Part shown: piece by piece, positions 6,945-16,139 of the stretch
Layout: each line of letters begins with the position of its first letter
Position numbering within the stretch: position 1 is the stretch's first letter
Origin: Prochloraceae cyanobacterium
GTDB lineage: Bacteria > Cyanobacteriota > Cyanobacteriia > Cyanobacteriales > JASJDA01
DNA: 41,432 nucleotides
Reading direction: 5' to 3'
Assembly: GCA_030065755.1 (NCBI GenBank)
Contig: JASJDA010000049.1
Span: 1 to 41,432, forward strand
Position numbers and translations under genes: made by a program
Notes under the pieces: generated by a model
The model's database searches: none
What the model was told of the DNA's origin: nothing
What the model saw: only the letters and a program-made list of their open reading frames with translations

Positions 6945-9900
6945 TCACAGAAACCCTTTACTAATTAGGTAAGAAAAGTAGGTGTCTAGGAGATTCTTGA
7001 TAGAGGGACAAACAAGATCAGTGGCAGCTAGATAATTTAGGGTGTGCTGGCAGTCAAATTTGGGTCTTTGTCCGAGAGTTTCAAACAAAGTCACTCCTTC
7101 AAATATTTGCTCAAAAAAGAGGGGTAATAGTGGATACAAAGGATTTGAATCAGAAGAGAAAGAAAGATTTACTAGCTCCTGTTGCCATTGTTTGTAGGAA
7201 ATCCGCTCAAGGGGGTAGCCATAGGCACAAATCCATTCCGCCATCTGATTCAAGGACACTATTTGGGAATTAACCAAGTGAAAGACTTGCCCTAAGGATT
7301 TTGATTGCTGTGAAAGATAAAAAATGGATTGAGCTACATAATCGACAGGCACCATTTCCACCCAACCGTCTACAAAAGGTATTTTTCCAAGTTGAATTGT
7401 TCCTCGGAGAATGCGACATATAGCATCATCTGTATTCCATTCTCCTGTGTTACTGTGTCCGGTTATGGCACCTGGTCGGTAGATGCAAACGGGAAGACCT
7501 CGCTCACGTGCGATCGCCACTAACTTTTCCGCTACCCATTTGCTCTGAGCGTATCCTCCATAAACCGTTTCACCAGGAGGCAACTGGTCTGTTTCTTTTA
7601 CCACTTCGACATTCGCGTAGTCTACTGAGTCAAAAACTGCCACCGTAGAAATAAAATGTACTGGTTTTACTTTGGTTTGAGAAGCCAATCGTAGAACTTC
7701 TTGAGTACCTAGAACATTGGCGGCTTTAAGTTTGGAGTAAGGGTAAGTAAAGTTGACAAATGCTCCATTATGATAAACTACATCAATGCGATCGCTTAAT
7801 TCTTGAAACTCTTCGGATGAAAGACCCAGAAGTGGTAATGACAAATCTCCCGGTATCGGAAAGATTCGACTACTGAAATCCTTTTCCCAAATTTGGTAGC
7901 CCTCCAGATTTTTCTGAATCTTCTGCTGAGCTGCTTCAGGATTTGGAGAACGGACTAGGCAGTAAATCTTTGCTTGAGTCTGTTGTAGGAGTTCCCGAAG
8001 TAAGAAAGCACCTAGAAATCCAGTAGCTCCAGTCAAGAAAATTGCTTCTGGTTTAATCAGTTGGGTTGATTCCCATTTTGTATCGGGAGTAATTGCTGGG
8101 TCTAAAATAGCTTCAGCATCCAAATCGATGAATGAGCTGGTAGTCTCAATAGCTTCCTCTCCCCGTTGGATAGCCTCAATGGATTGAGCTAATTCTGCCA
8201 CAGTGGAAACATTGAGTAATTCATTCAGTGGTAACTCTACTTGGAAAGCTTTCCGTACCTGAGACATTAGTTGCACTGCTAACAGAGAATTACCTCCCAG
8301 GTCAAAGAAATTGTCTTTTGTGCCTACTTGTTCCAGGCGCAGTATTTTAGCCCATAGATCGACTAATTGCTTCTCCGTATCAGTATTAGGCGGAATAAAG
8401 GGATGTTGTCCCTCAAGGCGATCTCGAAGATATCCGCTCCGCGGTGCGCGTTTCTGTGATTCAATCGCCAGGGAAATTTGCTCGACATCATATAATTGGT
8501 TAGCAATGCGATTAATTAGGATAGATTTAGACTTGATTGGAGCGATCTGTGTTGACTGATGAACTGGTAAATCTTCTTGAGAATTAGTTGGTTGTGGATT
8601 GTAAGCGATCACTTTACAAAAACTGCTGGGAATCACAAAGTTGCAGCCATCTGTCCCCGATTTCTCAAATTGCCCTACCACACTGTTGAGAAAATCTAAG
8701 AGCGGTTGATTTTTCGCAGTCGGTTTGTAAGTAATAACCACCTTACCAAGACCATCGTCAATAGCAATGGCACCCAACTTAGCCAGCATCTGATGTTCCA
8801 CACCTCTGCCTAACACTCGACAACTGAGCAAAAATGTATCTACTTCTAAGATGTCTCCCTTGAAAGCAAAAATTATCGCTCCAACTAAACCATAATCGCC
8901 AAATCGGTCTTTTACATTTACCACGAGGCAGGTGTGTTTCTCTGACTGGCATATGCTTTGGATTTGGCTTTCTGAACGACGAATAGTAGTAGCGTTAAAC
9001 TGATTCGTCCGCTCAGTGAGTTGAGAAACTCTAGAGATTTGATGGGATGCCATTTCCGTAATTTGAACCTGGAGGTTCAAACTCTTGATAAATTCCCTCA
9101 AGGTCAAAGATTGCTGACGCAATTGCTGTCGCTTGACATTTTGCTGATAATGTAATGTTCTTTGCTTGTCTTCCTTGGTGATTTTTAGACGATCAAAAGC
9201 CCAAATATGCTGTAAAAATCTGGGGATAGTATCTGCGTCTTCTGGCAGTTGCAATGTCAAAACCTCCGGATAGTTCGCTTTAACTTCAGCACATTCAACT
9301 GGGTTGTCATCAATGAAAATAAAGCTATCAAGTCCTAGTTGTAATTCTTGGGATATAGATTTCAGGTTTTCTGACTTAGATTGCCAGTTAATCCGCCAGG
9401 AAACTAAATGTTCCCGCTTGAGTAACATATCTTGACGTTGCTCGAATACTTGCAAAACATCATCTTGATTATTTTTGCTGCACAGGCATAGGAGCATACC
9501 ACTATCCTGCTGTGCAACCATAAATTTCTGAAGTGCTTGGTAGGCTGGAGTTATCGCAATTCCATTTGCTCCATCTTCGCCACAAATCCCTTGCCACAGA
9601 GTACGATCGCAGTCGAGAACTATTACTTTGTAAGGGTTTTGGCGAATGGCGTGGATTTTGCGAGCAATGGTAGTTCCCAAGGCCGTAAAGAAAAGTGGTG
9701 TGAAGGGAATGTGACCGAGTTTATCCCCGTGAGAGTCGTAGAATGTTTCAACTGGGTAGGTGGTAGCTAACTCAGTTGTAGTTACCACATACACTCCACT
9801 GACATCAGCTAATTCCACTACTAATTTTGCTTCCATTTTTTGCAGAAATGGAGCACGTTTTTCCGAAGCAATGGTGCTCGGTGAAGCTGGACACACACAA

Positions 9901-12842
9901 AGTAGGTGGGGGATGGTTGTGCGGACTGCTGCTGTCTTGAATGCTTGTATCAGTTTTTGTACATTCTGCTCTATTTGCTGGGCAAAATTAGCTGATGCAA
10001 TTCCATCTTCTTCAAACCTTACCCAATCTTCAAAGCGCACCAAGACAATATTAACGCCCTGTTTGTTTTGAGCTAGCAAGCTATCAGAAGCTAAGAGTTG
10101 TTGGAATACTTGATTATAAGGAGCAAACTCCATCTGCCAGTTTAAATCCAATTCTTGTAGCCAAAAATCTAAAGAATCTGCAACTGGTTCAGTGGTGAAA
10201 GTGGCTGTAATAGCTACCTTAGGAATTGTTACAGTCTCTAAATTCTCTTCTTTTGTCGTGGTTGGTTGAACTTTCTCTAAATTGATTTTAAATTCTAGTT
10301 CTGGAGTTAATTGGAATTGAGTTAGTTGGGTTTGTGGAGACTGAACGCACTGCTCTAGAATTAAGCAATAGGAATTAATTAGTGCTTCAATTGTATCTTC
10401 ATTGAATAAATCTGGGTTATACTCAAATATTCCTCGTAATTCTTCATCTGACTCTGATATTATTAAAAATAAATCTACATCTGTTGTTGCTCTTGTAGCT
10501 TCCCAAATCGGTATCAAGTTCAGATTAGGAGTGCAGATGCTACTAATTTGTTTTCCCAAAAAGCTAAACAAAACCTGAAATAGGCTGTGATTTTCCCGAC
10601 TGCGTTGCAGTTTCGTAGCTTCAACCACCTTCCCCAATGGTATATTTTTGTGATTGTAGGCTGTCAATATGACTTCGCGCACTCGTTGCAACAATTCTTC
10701 AAAGGAGGGATTACCTGATAAATCATTTCGCAGGAGAATTGGGTAAGCAAAAAAACCAATTAGGGATTGCAGTTGAGGGTGAAACCGTCCTGAAGTGGGA
10801 GAGCCAACAACAATGTCTGTTTGTTTGCAACACTTATGTAGTAAAATTTCTAATGCTGTTAGCAGCGTCATGAAAGGAGTCACTTCATGTTCTTCGCTCA
10901 GTTGTTTTAGATAAGACCAGACATTGGCAGGTACTTTAAAGAATTTATGTGCTCCTCGGTAACTGGGAATTACGGGTCTGGGATGGTCAAGAGGTAATTT
11001 TAGTGGTGAAACCCCATCGAGTTGCTTACTCCAGTAAGTTAATCCTGCATCAAGCATTTCTCCTTGTAGCCACTTTCGTTGCCAAACAGCAAAGTCCCCA
11101 TACTGGATATTTAATTCTGGTAGTGGAGATTCCTTACCTTGGTAAAATGCTTCATACAGCGTTGCAAGTTCTTGAATGAATAGATTGACTGATTTCCCAT
11201 CACTAATAGCGTGATGAATTCTCAGCAACAGTACATGCTCAAAATCATCAAGTTGCAGGAGTTTAAAATCAAACAAGGGCTCCCTTTCTAGATTGAAGGG
11301 TTTTTGTGCTTCTTTCTCAACAAATTCCTGGATAGCGGCAGTTTTCTCGCTCAGATTTAAGCCAAGTAAATTTAACTTATCCAAGGTGATATTAATCTGG
11401 GGTACAATAACTTGAACTAGGGAACCTTCAATTATTGTAAAATTAGTCCGCAAGGCTTCATGACGACGTATTATTTCATTGAGACTGCTTTGTAATATCC
11501 CCATGTTCAATTCACCCTTTAACCAAATTGCTTGAGTGATGTTATGAACTGCACCATTGGGAATGAACTGAGCTGCAGCCCAGAGACGTTCTTGTTCGAA
11601 GGATAACGGTAAATTTTCATCTCGTGAGATAGGTACTAGGGCTATGAAATTACTGTTTATATTCTTATTGCTCTGCTTTGTGGGTTCAGATTTTACTGTT
11701 TCTAATAATAAATTTTCAGCATTTTCTAAAGATATTTCTCCTGTTCTCAGCAGAGATAATATTTCTTCGGTATTTTGACCATTATCGATTTTATTTTTAT
11801 CAATAGCTTTTTCTTCTACCACTTGAGCAGTACTTTCTAGCAATACTTTCTCTGCATTATCTAAGGAAATATCACCCGATTGTAATTTATGTAATACCTC
11901 TTCTTGGGTACTCATTTGTTCTTGATTTTTTAGCATTTTTTGTCTCACAGTCGATTGTTCGTTGTTCTTTTCTGATACTGGAGACACTTGCTTTTGAATA
12001 TTTCCTGATTCATTTGACAATATTTGACTCAAATTATGTGGCTTTTGACTAATAGTTGTTTCACTAAAAAAAATCTCAATTTTATTTGCGACTTCTGGTT
12101 GATGAAAGGTTATTTCATGCATATCTAGTTCTTGATTGACAACTTCTGGTAATTTTTCTCTAATTACCGAAGTTAAATGTTTTTTTAAAGTTACTAGAGA
12201 TAATCTAGGTTTTTTTGCTATTTCATTTGCCAAACTATAAGCATAGTTCAGCACATCTTTTCTTGGTACAACTGGAAAAGTAATACCGCGTTTGGCTAAT
12301 TCTTCCCCTCGATAGTTTTGGGCAGTATACATCATTTCTTGTCCTAAGACAGAACCTAATTTTGCAGGTACAACGAACGTACATCCGAATCCAGGCGTGA
12401 AACCATACTTCATAAAATTAGTTGTGTAAATACTTTCTTGACTTAACACAACTAAATCTGCATATAAACCAAACACTAAACCACCACCAATTCCATGACC
12501 TTGCATAGCTGCAATGACTGGTATTTTACAATCTAATAATATTCTGAAAAAATTAAACTCATTAAATTTAATTTCTCTTTGATGAATTTTTATTAATTCT
12601 TCCTTTGTACCTCCCGATGCAAAATAATTTCCATATCCTGTTAGAATAACTACTCTATAGTTATTGTTGTGAGCAACTTTATCAAAACATTTATATAATC
12701 CTTCAATTAGTCCAGGGGAAAAGGTATTGCGGGTTTCTTCATCTTTCATCGTAATTTGAACGACACCATTGCGCAACTCCACCAGTTGTACCACCTCGGT
12801 ATTGCTCTTTGCTGAGTTCATATTAATATTTAGGCTTGCCAT
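6945..12842 (-). CDS. ECH2 - C - FkbH - PCP - thioester reductase megasynthase
   Basis: 1965 aa. (1) Residues 1-260: crotonase of ECH2 type (GHGIGGGLVFG), the decarboxylase of beta-branching cassettes. (2) 300-390: linker with two copies of a helical motif (LQSGDISLDNAEKVLLES and LRTGEISLENAENLLLET). (3) ~410-845: condensation domain with intact HHAISDG (543-549). (4) ~880-1415: FkbH-like region with HAD motif DCDRTLWQG (1077-1085), which in the family dephosphorylates and loads 1,3-bisphosphoglycerate as glyceryl thioester, plus its GNAT-like C-terminal part. (5) ~1485-1560: PCP, LGGNSL with Ser1519. (6) ~1600-1965: short-chain reductase release domain with GATGFLG (1605-1611) and YAQSK (Tyr1764, Lys1768). 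There is no adenylation domain: FkbH occupies its place. Also absent is the ER domain that follows ECH2 in CurF and JamJ. The ATG overlaps the ECH1 stop by 13 nt. Confidence 0.93.
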   Translation of the reverse strand: MASLNINMNSAKSNTEVVQLVELRNGVVQITMKDEETRNTFSPGLIEGLYKCFDKVAHNNNYRVVILTGYGNYFASGGTKEELIKIHQREIKFNEFNFFRILLDCKIPVIAAMQGHGIGGGLVFGLYADLVVLSQESIYTTNFMKYGFTPGFGCTFVVPAKLGSVLGQEMMYTAQNYRGEELAKRGITFPVVPRKDVLNYAYSLANEIAKKPRLSLVTLKKHLTSVIREKLPEVVNQELDMHEITFHQPEVANKIEIFFSETTISQKPHNLSQILSNESGNIQKQVSPVSEKNNEQSTVRQKMLKNQEQMSTQEEVLHKLQSGDISLDNAEKVLLESTAQVVEEKAIDKNKIDNGQNTEEILSLLRTGEISLENAENLLLETVKSEPTKQSNKNINSNFIALVPISRDENLPLSFEQERLWAAAQFIPNGAVHNITQAIWLKGELNMGILQSSLNEIIRRHEALRTNFTIIEGSLVQVIVPQINITLDKLNLLGLNLSEKTAAIQEFVEKEAQKPFNLEREPLFDFKLLQLDDFEHVLLLRIHHAISDGKSVNLFIQELATLYEAFYQGKESPLPELNIQYGDFAVWQRKWLQGEMLDAGLTYWSKQLDGVSPLKLPLDHPRPVIPSYRGAHKFFKVPANVWSYLKQLSEEHEVTPFMTLLTALEILLHKCCKQTDIVVGSPTSGRFHPQLQSLIGFFAYPILLRNDLSGNPSFEELLQRVREVILTAYNHKNIPLGKVVEATKLQRSRENHSLFQVLFSFLGKQISSICTPNLNLIPIWEATRATTDVDLFLIISESDEELRGIFEYNPDLFNEDTIEALINSYCLILEQCVQSPQTQLTQFQLTPELEFKINLEKVQPTTTKEENLETVTIPKVAITATFTTEPVADSLDFWLQELDLNWQMEFAPYNQVFQQLLASDSLLAQNKQGVNIVLVRFEDWVRFEEDGIASANFAQQIEQNVQKLIQAFKTAAVRTTIPHLLCVCPASPSTIASEKRAPFLQKMEAKLVVELADVSGVYVVTTTELATTYPVETFYDSHGDKLGHIPFTPLFFTALGTTIARKIHAIRQNPYKVIVLDCDRTLWQGICGEDGANGIAITPAYQALQKFMVAQQDSGMLLCLCSKNNQDDVLQVFEQRQDMLLKREHLVSWRINWQSKSENLKSISQELQLGLDSFIFIDDNPVECAEVKANYPEVLTLQLPEDADTIPRFLQHIWAFDRLKITKEDKQRTLHYQQNVKRQQLRQQSLTLREFIKSLNLQVQITEMASHQISRVSQLTERTNQFNATTIRRSESQIQSICQSEKHTCLVVNVKDRFGDYGLVGAIIFAFKGDILEVDTFLLSCRVLGRGVEHQMLAKLGAIAIDDGLGKVVITYKPTAKNQPLLDFLNSVVGQFEKSGTDGCNFVIPSSFCKVIAYNPQPTNSQEDLPVHQSTQIAPIKSKSILINRIANQLYDVEQISLAIESQKRAPRSGYLRDRLEGQHPFIPPNTDTEKQLVDLWAKILRLEQVGTKDNFFDLGGNSLLAVQLMSQVRKAFQVELPLNELLNVSTVAELAQSIEAIQRGEEAIETTSSFIDLDAEAILDPAITPDTKWESTQLIKPEAIFLTGATGFLGAFLLRELLQQTQAKIYCLVRSPNPEAAQQKIQKNLEGYQIWEKDFSSRIFPIPGDLSLPLLGLSSEEFQELSDRIDVVYHNGAFVNFTYPYSKLKAANVLGTQEVLRLASQTKVKPVHFISTVAVFDSVDYANVEVVKETDQLPPGETVYGGYAQSKWVAEKLVAIARERGLPVCIYRPGAITGHSNTGEWNTDDAICRILRGTIQLGKIPFVDGWVEMVPVDYVAQSIFYLSQQSKSLGQVFHLVNSQIVSLNQMAEWICAYGYPLERISYKQWQQELVNLSFSSDSNPLYPLLPLFFEQIFEGVTLFETLGQRPKFDCQHTLNYLAATDLVCPSIKNLLDTYFSYLISKGFL

Positions 12843-13606
12843 GGAAATACCCCCTCTTTTTTAAAGCGTTTAATTTTTTCTTGAACAGTAAGATCGGCTA
12901 ACAAACTACAAACTTTGTTGACAGCTAAATCTTGAGTTTCTTGTTGAATAATCCATAACTGATTAATATAGTTTTTTAAATCCTTTACTCCAGATGAGGG
13001 TAAATACTTTAAACGCCGAATATATTGACCAATTAACTGATTAGTATTATTGCCATATTCATCAATTAAGCCCCAGTTATAAGCCTCTGATGCTGAGATT
13101 ACTTGAGTCGTTAGTGCTAAACGGTAGGCTTTTTGAAATCCCACTCGACGAATCAAAAATGGCAATACACAAGCTGGCAATAAACCAAATAATAGTTCTG
13201 ATAAAACAAAGGTGACAGTTTCATCTGCAATAACTAAATCACTTGCTGCTACCAAACCCACTCCCCCTGCTTGTACTTTGCCTCGTACAACTGACAAAAT
13301 CACTTTGCTACTTTGGGACATTTGTTTCAGGATGTTGTAGTAACCATGAGAACTCATTTTTGGATCTACCTGCTTTCCGTCTGCTACTTCTTGAAAATCC
13401 ATTCCTGTACAAAACACATCAGGTAGTCCTTCTAGGATCACCACTTTAACTTTTTCCTCGGCTTCAGCAGCTTGCAAAGCGGACAATAATTCTTGAGTCA
13501 GCTGAGTATTGATGCTATTGTTAGCTTCGGGCCGATATATCTGAATCCTTTGTACAGCATGTTGATGATTAATTTTTAGGGTTTGATAGTCCATAGCTAT
13601 ACCCAC
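12830..13606 (-). CDS. ECH1 enoyl-CoA hydratase-like dehydratase of beta-branching
   Basis: 258 aa crotonase-fold protein, family of CurE/JamI/PksH. It has the oxyanion-hole segments FCTGMDFQEV and GKVQAGGVGLVAASD. In these pathways ECH1 removes water from the HMG-type intermediate on the acceptor ACP, giving the 3-methylglutaconyl form that ECH2 then decarboxylates. The gene is sandwiched between the HMG synthase homologue and the ECH2 domain, the usual order. The frame can start at GTG 13606, overlapping the HMGS stop by 10 nt, or at ATG 13594, two bases after it; the ATG would give MDYQTLK as N-terminus. Assignment as ECH1 rather than ECH2 rests on stand-alone form, position and the separate ECH2-like domain next door. 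Confidence 0.88.
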   Translation of the reverse strand: MGIAMDYQTLKINHQHAVQRIQIYRPEANNSINTQLTQELLSALQAAEAEEKVKVVILEGLPDVFCTGMDFQEVADGKQVDPKMSSHGYYNILKQMSQSSKVILSVVRGKVQAGGVGLVAASDLVIADETVTFVLSELLFGLLPACVLPFLIRRVGFQKAYRLALTTQVISASEAYNWGLIDEYGNNTNQLIGQYIRRLKYLPSSGVKDLKNYINQLWIIQQETQDLAVNKVCSLLADLTVQEKIKRFKKEGVFPWQA

Positions 13607-14856
13607 TCATACTCCCGATGAAATTCCTTAATGGCTTTCAACACTAATCGACCTTTGCCTTCGATATGCTTCCAAACTCTTGGGAAGATTTGATAGTCTA
13701 AAGTCACATTTCGGGTACCAAAGGCAACTGCACTACTGTTTACGAGTAATTGCTCATATTCCTCTATACTTAAGGAATGGCGCTGTGCTAACTGTGTAGA
13801 AATACCGTATTGAGCTTGAATTTCCTTTCCTTCTGGAGTAACAACCCCACTATAAAATTCTGAACAACAACCAGAACCGTAGGAAAATAGACCAATGCGT
13901 CGAGGATTGGTAAATTCCCCGTTGTCAATGGTGCTAGCTAAAGATAAAAGTACCGTTGCTCCCATAATGTTGCCTACCTGTTGGCAATAGACTAATCCAG
14001 GCATCACCCGTCTCTGAAAGTCATTTTCAATCTCAACGGGTTTAGCCCTTTTAAACTTACGCATCATCTTCCTGTGAGCGCCTTTGACCATACCGCCAAA
14101 AGGTGTATGAAAACTCAAGTAATCAAAACTGTTTTGGTAGTCCGCTCTTTCTACCCTGTCTTGATAGTGGAGGTAAGCATTTTCGCAACAATCTAAGTAA
14201 GAAAGTAATGATAAGTCTGCATCTCCTGCTTCTGAATCTGGGGTTGGTCTGCAGGTATCCATTACTTCATAGCCATAGTAACCATTGCAACCCACATCTA
14301 CTTGAAAAATGTAAGGAACATCACTTACTAGAATAGCTACGGCTCCAGCACCACTACTAGCTTCAGCAAAAGAACAATCTTTCAGGCGGGCATCTCCCCC
14401 TTCGGTAACAAAAAACCGAGATATGTCAGTTGCGATCACTAAAGCCTTGGCTCCAGGAGATGTTTGGGACAAAACAAAATTCAATGCCATTTGAAAACCC
14501 GCAGTACCAGAGTAACAAGCTTGTTTAAGTTCAAACATACGGCAATTGCGACTTAATCCTAAATAATCATGAATATAGCTGCTGATAGATTTGCCAAAAT
14601 CTATGCCGGATTCGGTACAAGTAATCACCATTTCAATGCGCTGCTTGTCCGCATCATTTAAGCTGTCAACAATCGGCTTGGCTGCATTCACTGCATAAGA
14701 AACAGGATCCTCGTAAGGCATGGCGACTGTTTTCTCTTTCATCAGTAAATTGTCGAAGCGAGTTCTTTCTAATTGACGAGCTTCTGCTAATACTTGTACA
14801 TCTAGCTTTGCTGCTCCTCCATATACATTGAGAGCTTCAATCCCAACTTGTTGCAT
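13597..14856 (-). CDS. HMG-CoA synthase homologue of the beta-branching cassette
   Basis: 419 aa, the CurD/JamH/PksG type. It condenses acetyl-donor ACP (made by the decarboxylating KS) with the beta-ketoacyl chain on the acceptor ACP to give an HMG-like branch. The catalytic triad is visible: Glu82 in CTESGID, Cys114 in KQACYSG and His250 in FHTPFGG; the last two fall at the same positions as reported for CurD. KQACYSGTAG and FSYGSGCCSEFYSG are family hallmarks. It follows the KS0 gene by 44 bp and overlaps ECH1. Because it sits in a PKS operon with KS0 and two ECH genes, a role in mevalonate synthesis is very unlikely. Confidence 0.95.
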   Translation of the reverse strand: MQQVGIEALNVYGGAAKLDVQVLAEARQLERTRFDNLLMKEKTVAMPYEDPVSYAVNAAKPIVDSLNDADKQRIEMVITCTESGIDFGKSISSYIHDYLGLSRNCRMFELKQACYSGTAGFQMALNFVLSQTSPGAKALVIATDISRFFVTEGGDARLKDCSFAEASSGAGAVAILVSDVPYIFQVDVGCNGYYGYEVMDTCRPTPDSEAGDADLSLLSYLDCCENAYLHYQDRVERADYQNSFDYLSFHTPFGGMVKGAHRKMMRKFKRAKPVEIENDFQRRVMPGLVYCQQVGNIMGATVLLSLASTIDNGEFTNPRRIGLFSYGSGCCSEFYSGVVTPEGKEIQAQYGISTQLAQRHSLSIEEYEQLLVNSSAVAFGTRNVTLDYQIFPRVWKHIEGKGRLVLKAIKEFHREYEWV

Positions 14857-14900
14857 TAATTTACCTTCTAATTTAAGTATTTTTGGTTTTTCTGTTAGAA

Positions 14901-16139
14901 CTATTTTCCAATTACTAAAGCTGTATTAATACCTCCAAAAGCAAAACTATTACTTATGGCATATTTAATATCAGCTTCTTTGGCTGTTTCTTTGACCCAA
15001 TTGAATTTGGTATCAATGGGATTAACTAAGTTATTAGTAGGATGACAAAATCCCGCCTTCATTTGCAATAAAGTAGCAATGACCTCTACCACTCCAGCAG
15101 CAGTTAAACAGTGACCTGTTAGAGACTTTGTGGCATTGACTAAACAGTGGGATAGTCCTACAGATTTCAAAGCAGCTACTTCTGTTTTGTCACCTAAAGG
15201 AGAACTAGTGCCGTGGGTATTCACATAGTCAATCTGCTCTGGCTTTAACTCTGCCATAGCTAGAGCAGCATTCATGGCTCGTTCTTCCCCTTTTTGAGAT
15301 GGCTCAGGACTGCGGTTTCCATCTAAACCTAATCCCCAGCCAATGAGTTGTCCATGAGAAACTACTCCCCTTTGTTGAGCATGCTCGGCTTTTTCGAGGA
15401 CAACAACCCCACAACTTTCTCCATAAATAAAGCCATCATGGTCTCGATCAAATGGCCGACAAGCCAGATTAGGAGTATCGGCAAAACGCTCACTACCCAT
15501 AGCTCCTAAATTTTTCAATCCTTGACACTCCCATAGAGATATATCAAACAGAGGTCCAACTGCAATACTCACATCCGCAACCCCCAATTGAATTTGACGA
15601 GCTGCATGAATTAGGGCAATAGAGCCACCAGCAGAAGCCCCAGCTACGCTATAACCTTCTCCTTGAATGTGAAAACATTGAGACAGTAAACTTACCAAAT
15701 CGGTATCCCAAAAAGTCACTCCATAAGTTGGTCTTAAAAATTCAGGCTTATCAGCATAACGTTGCCAGATTTCTTCCTGATAACGTTGTTGGAAATTTGA
15801 CCCGCCTACTACAATGCCTACACGTTCAGGGTTTACTCCCCCAGAAGAAAGTTTTGCATCTTGCCAAGCTTCAGAAACAGCAATGGTTGCGATCTGGGTA
15901 CTCCATGAAGCCGTACGAAGTAAGTTACTATATTCAGGAAATAAAGATTTAGCCTCAATATCTGGAAGTTCTGCTCCCAGAAATGGTTTAAATCCCTGAC
16001 GCCCAGGTCGTTTGAGATAACCAAAATGCGTTTTTCCTGTAAATAGAGCTTCTTGAAAAGTGGCAATATTTTGACCAATTGAAGTAACAATGCCCATACC
16101 AGTTATCTCTATTCTTACTGGATCTGGACTAGATCCCAT
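14901..16139 (-). CDS. Decarboxylating ketosynthase (KS0) with Cys-to-Ser active site
   Basis: 412 aa stand-alone KAS of the CurC/JamG/PksF type. The nucleophile position reads SVAGASAGG, aligning with the STACTSG of condensing enzymes, so the catalytic Cys is Ser169. Both histidines remain: His309 in VNTHGTSSPLGD and His343 in SLTGHCLTAAG. Such enzymes do not condense; they decarboxylate malonyl-ACP to acetyl-ACP, supplying the two-carbon unit for the HMG synthase. The ATG lies inside the last codons of the upstream PKS gene (11-nt overlap), which suggests translational coupling. The likely substrate is malonyl on the third ACP of that PKS, since no separate donor ACP gene exists. Confidence 0.93.
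   Translation of the reverse strand: MGSSPDPVRIEITGMGIVTSIGQNIATFQEALFTGKTHFGYLKRPGRQGFKPFLGAELPDIEAKSLFPEYSNLLRTASWSTQIATIAVSEAWQDAKLSSGGVNPERVGIVVGGSNFQQRYQEEIWQRYADKPEFLRPTYGVTFWDTDLVSLLSQCFHIQGEGYSVAGASAGGSIALIHAARQIQLGVADVSIAVGPLFDISLWECQGLKNLGAMGSERFADTPNLACRPFDRDHDGFIYGESCGVVVLEKAEHAQQRGVVSHGQLIGWGLGLDGNRSPEPSQKGEERAMNAALAMAELKPEQIDYVNTHGTSSPLGDKTEVAALKSVGLSHCLVNATKSLTGHCLTAAGVVEVIATLLQMKAGFCHPTNNLVNPIDTKFNWVKETAKEADIKYAISNSFAFGGINTALVIGK

Noticed and set aside
13597-14856. Mevalonate-pathway HMG-CoA synthase
   Set aside because: It sits inside a beta-branching cassette with KS0, ECH1 and ECH2; cyanobacteria use the MEP pathway.
14901-16139. FabF-type condensing ketosynthase for fatty acid synthesis
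   Set aside because: The catalytic Cys is replaced by Ser169 and the cassette context indicates a decarboxylase.
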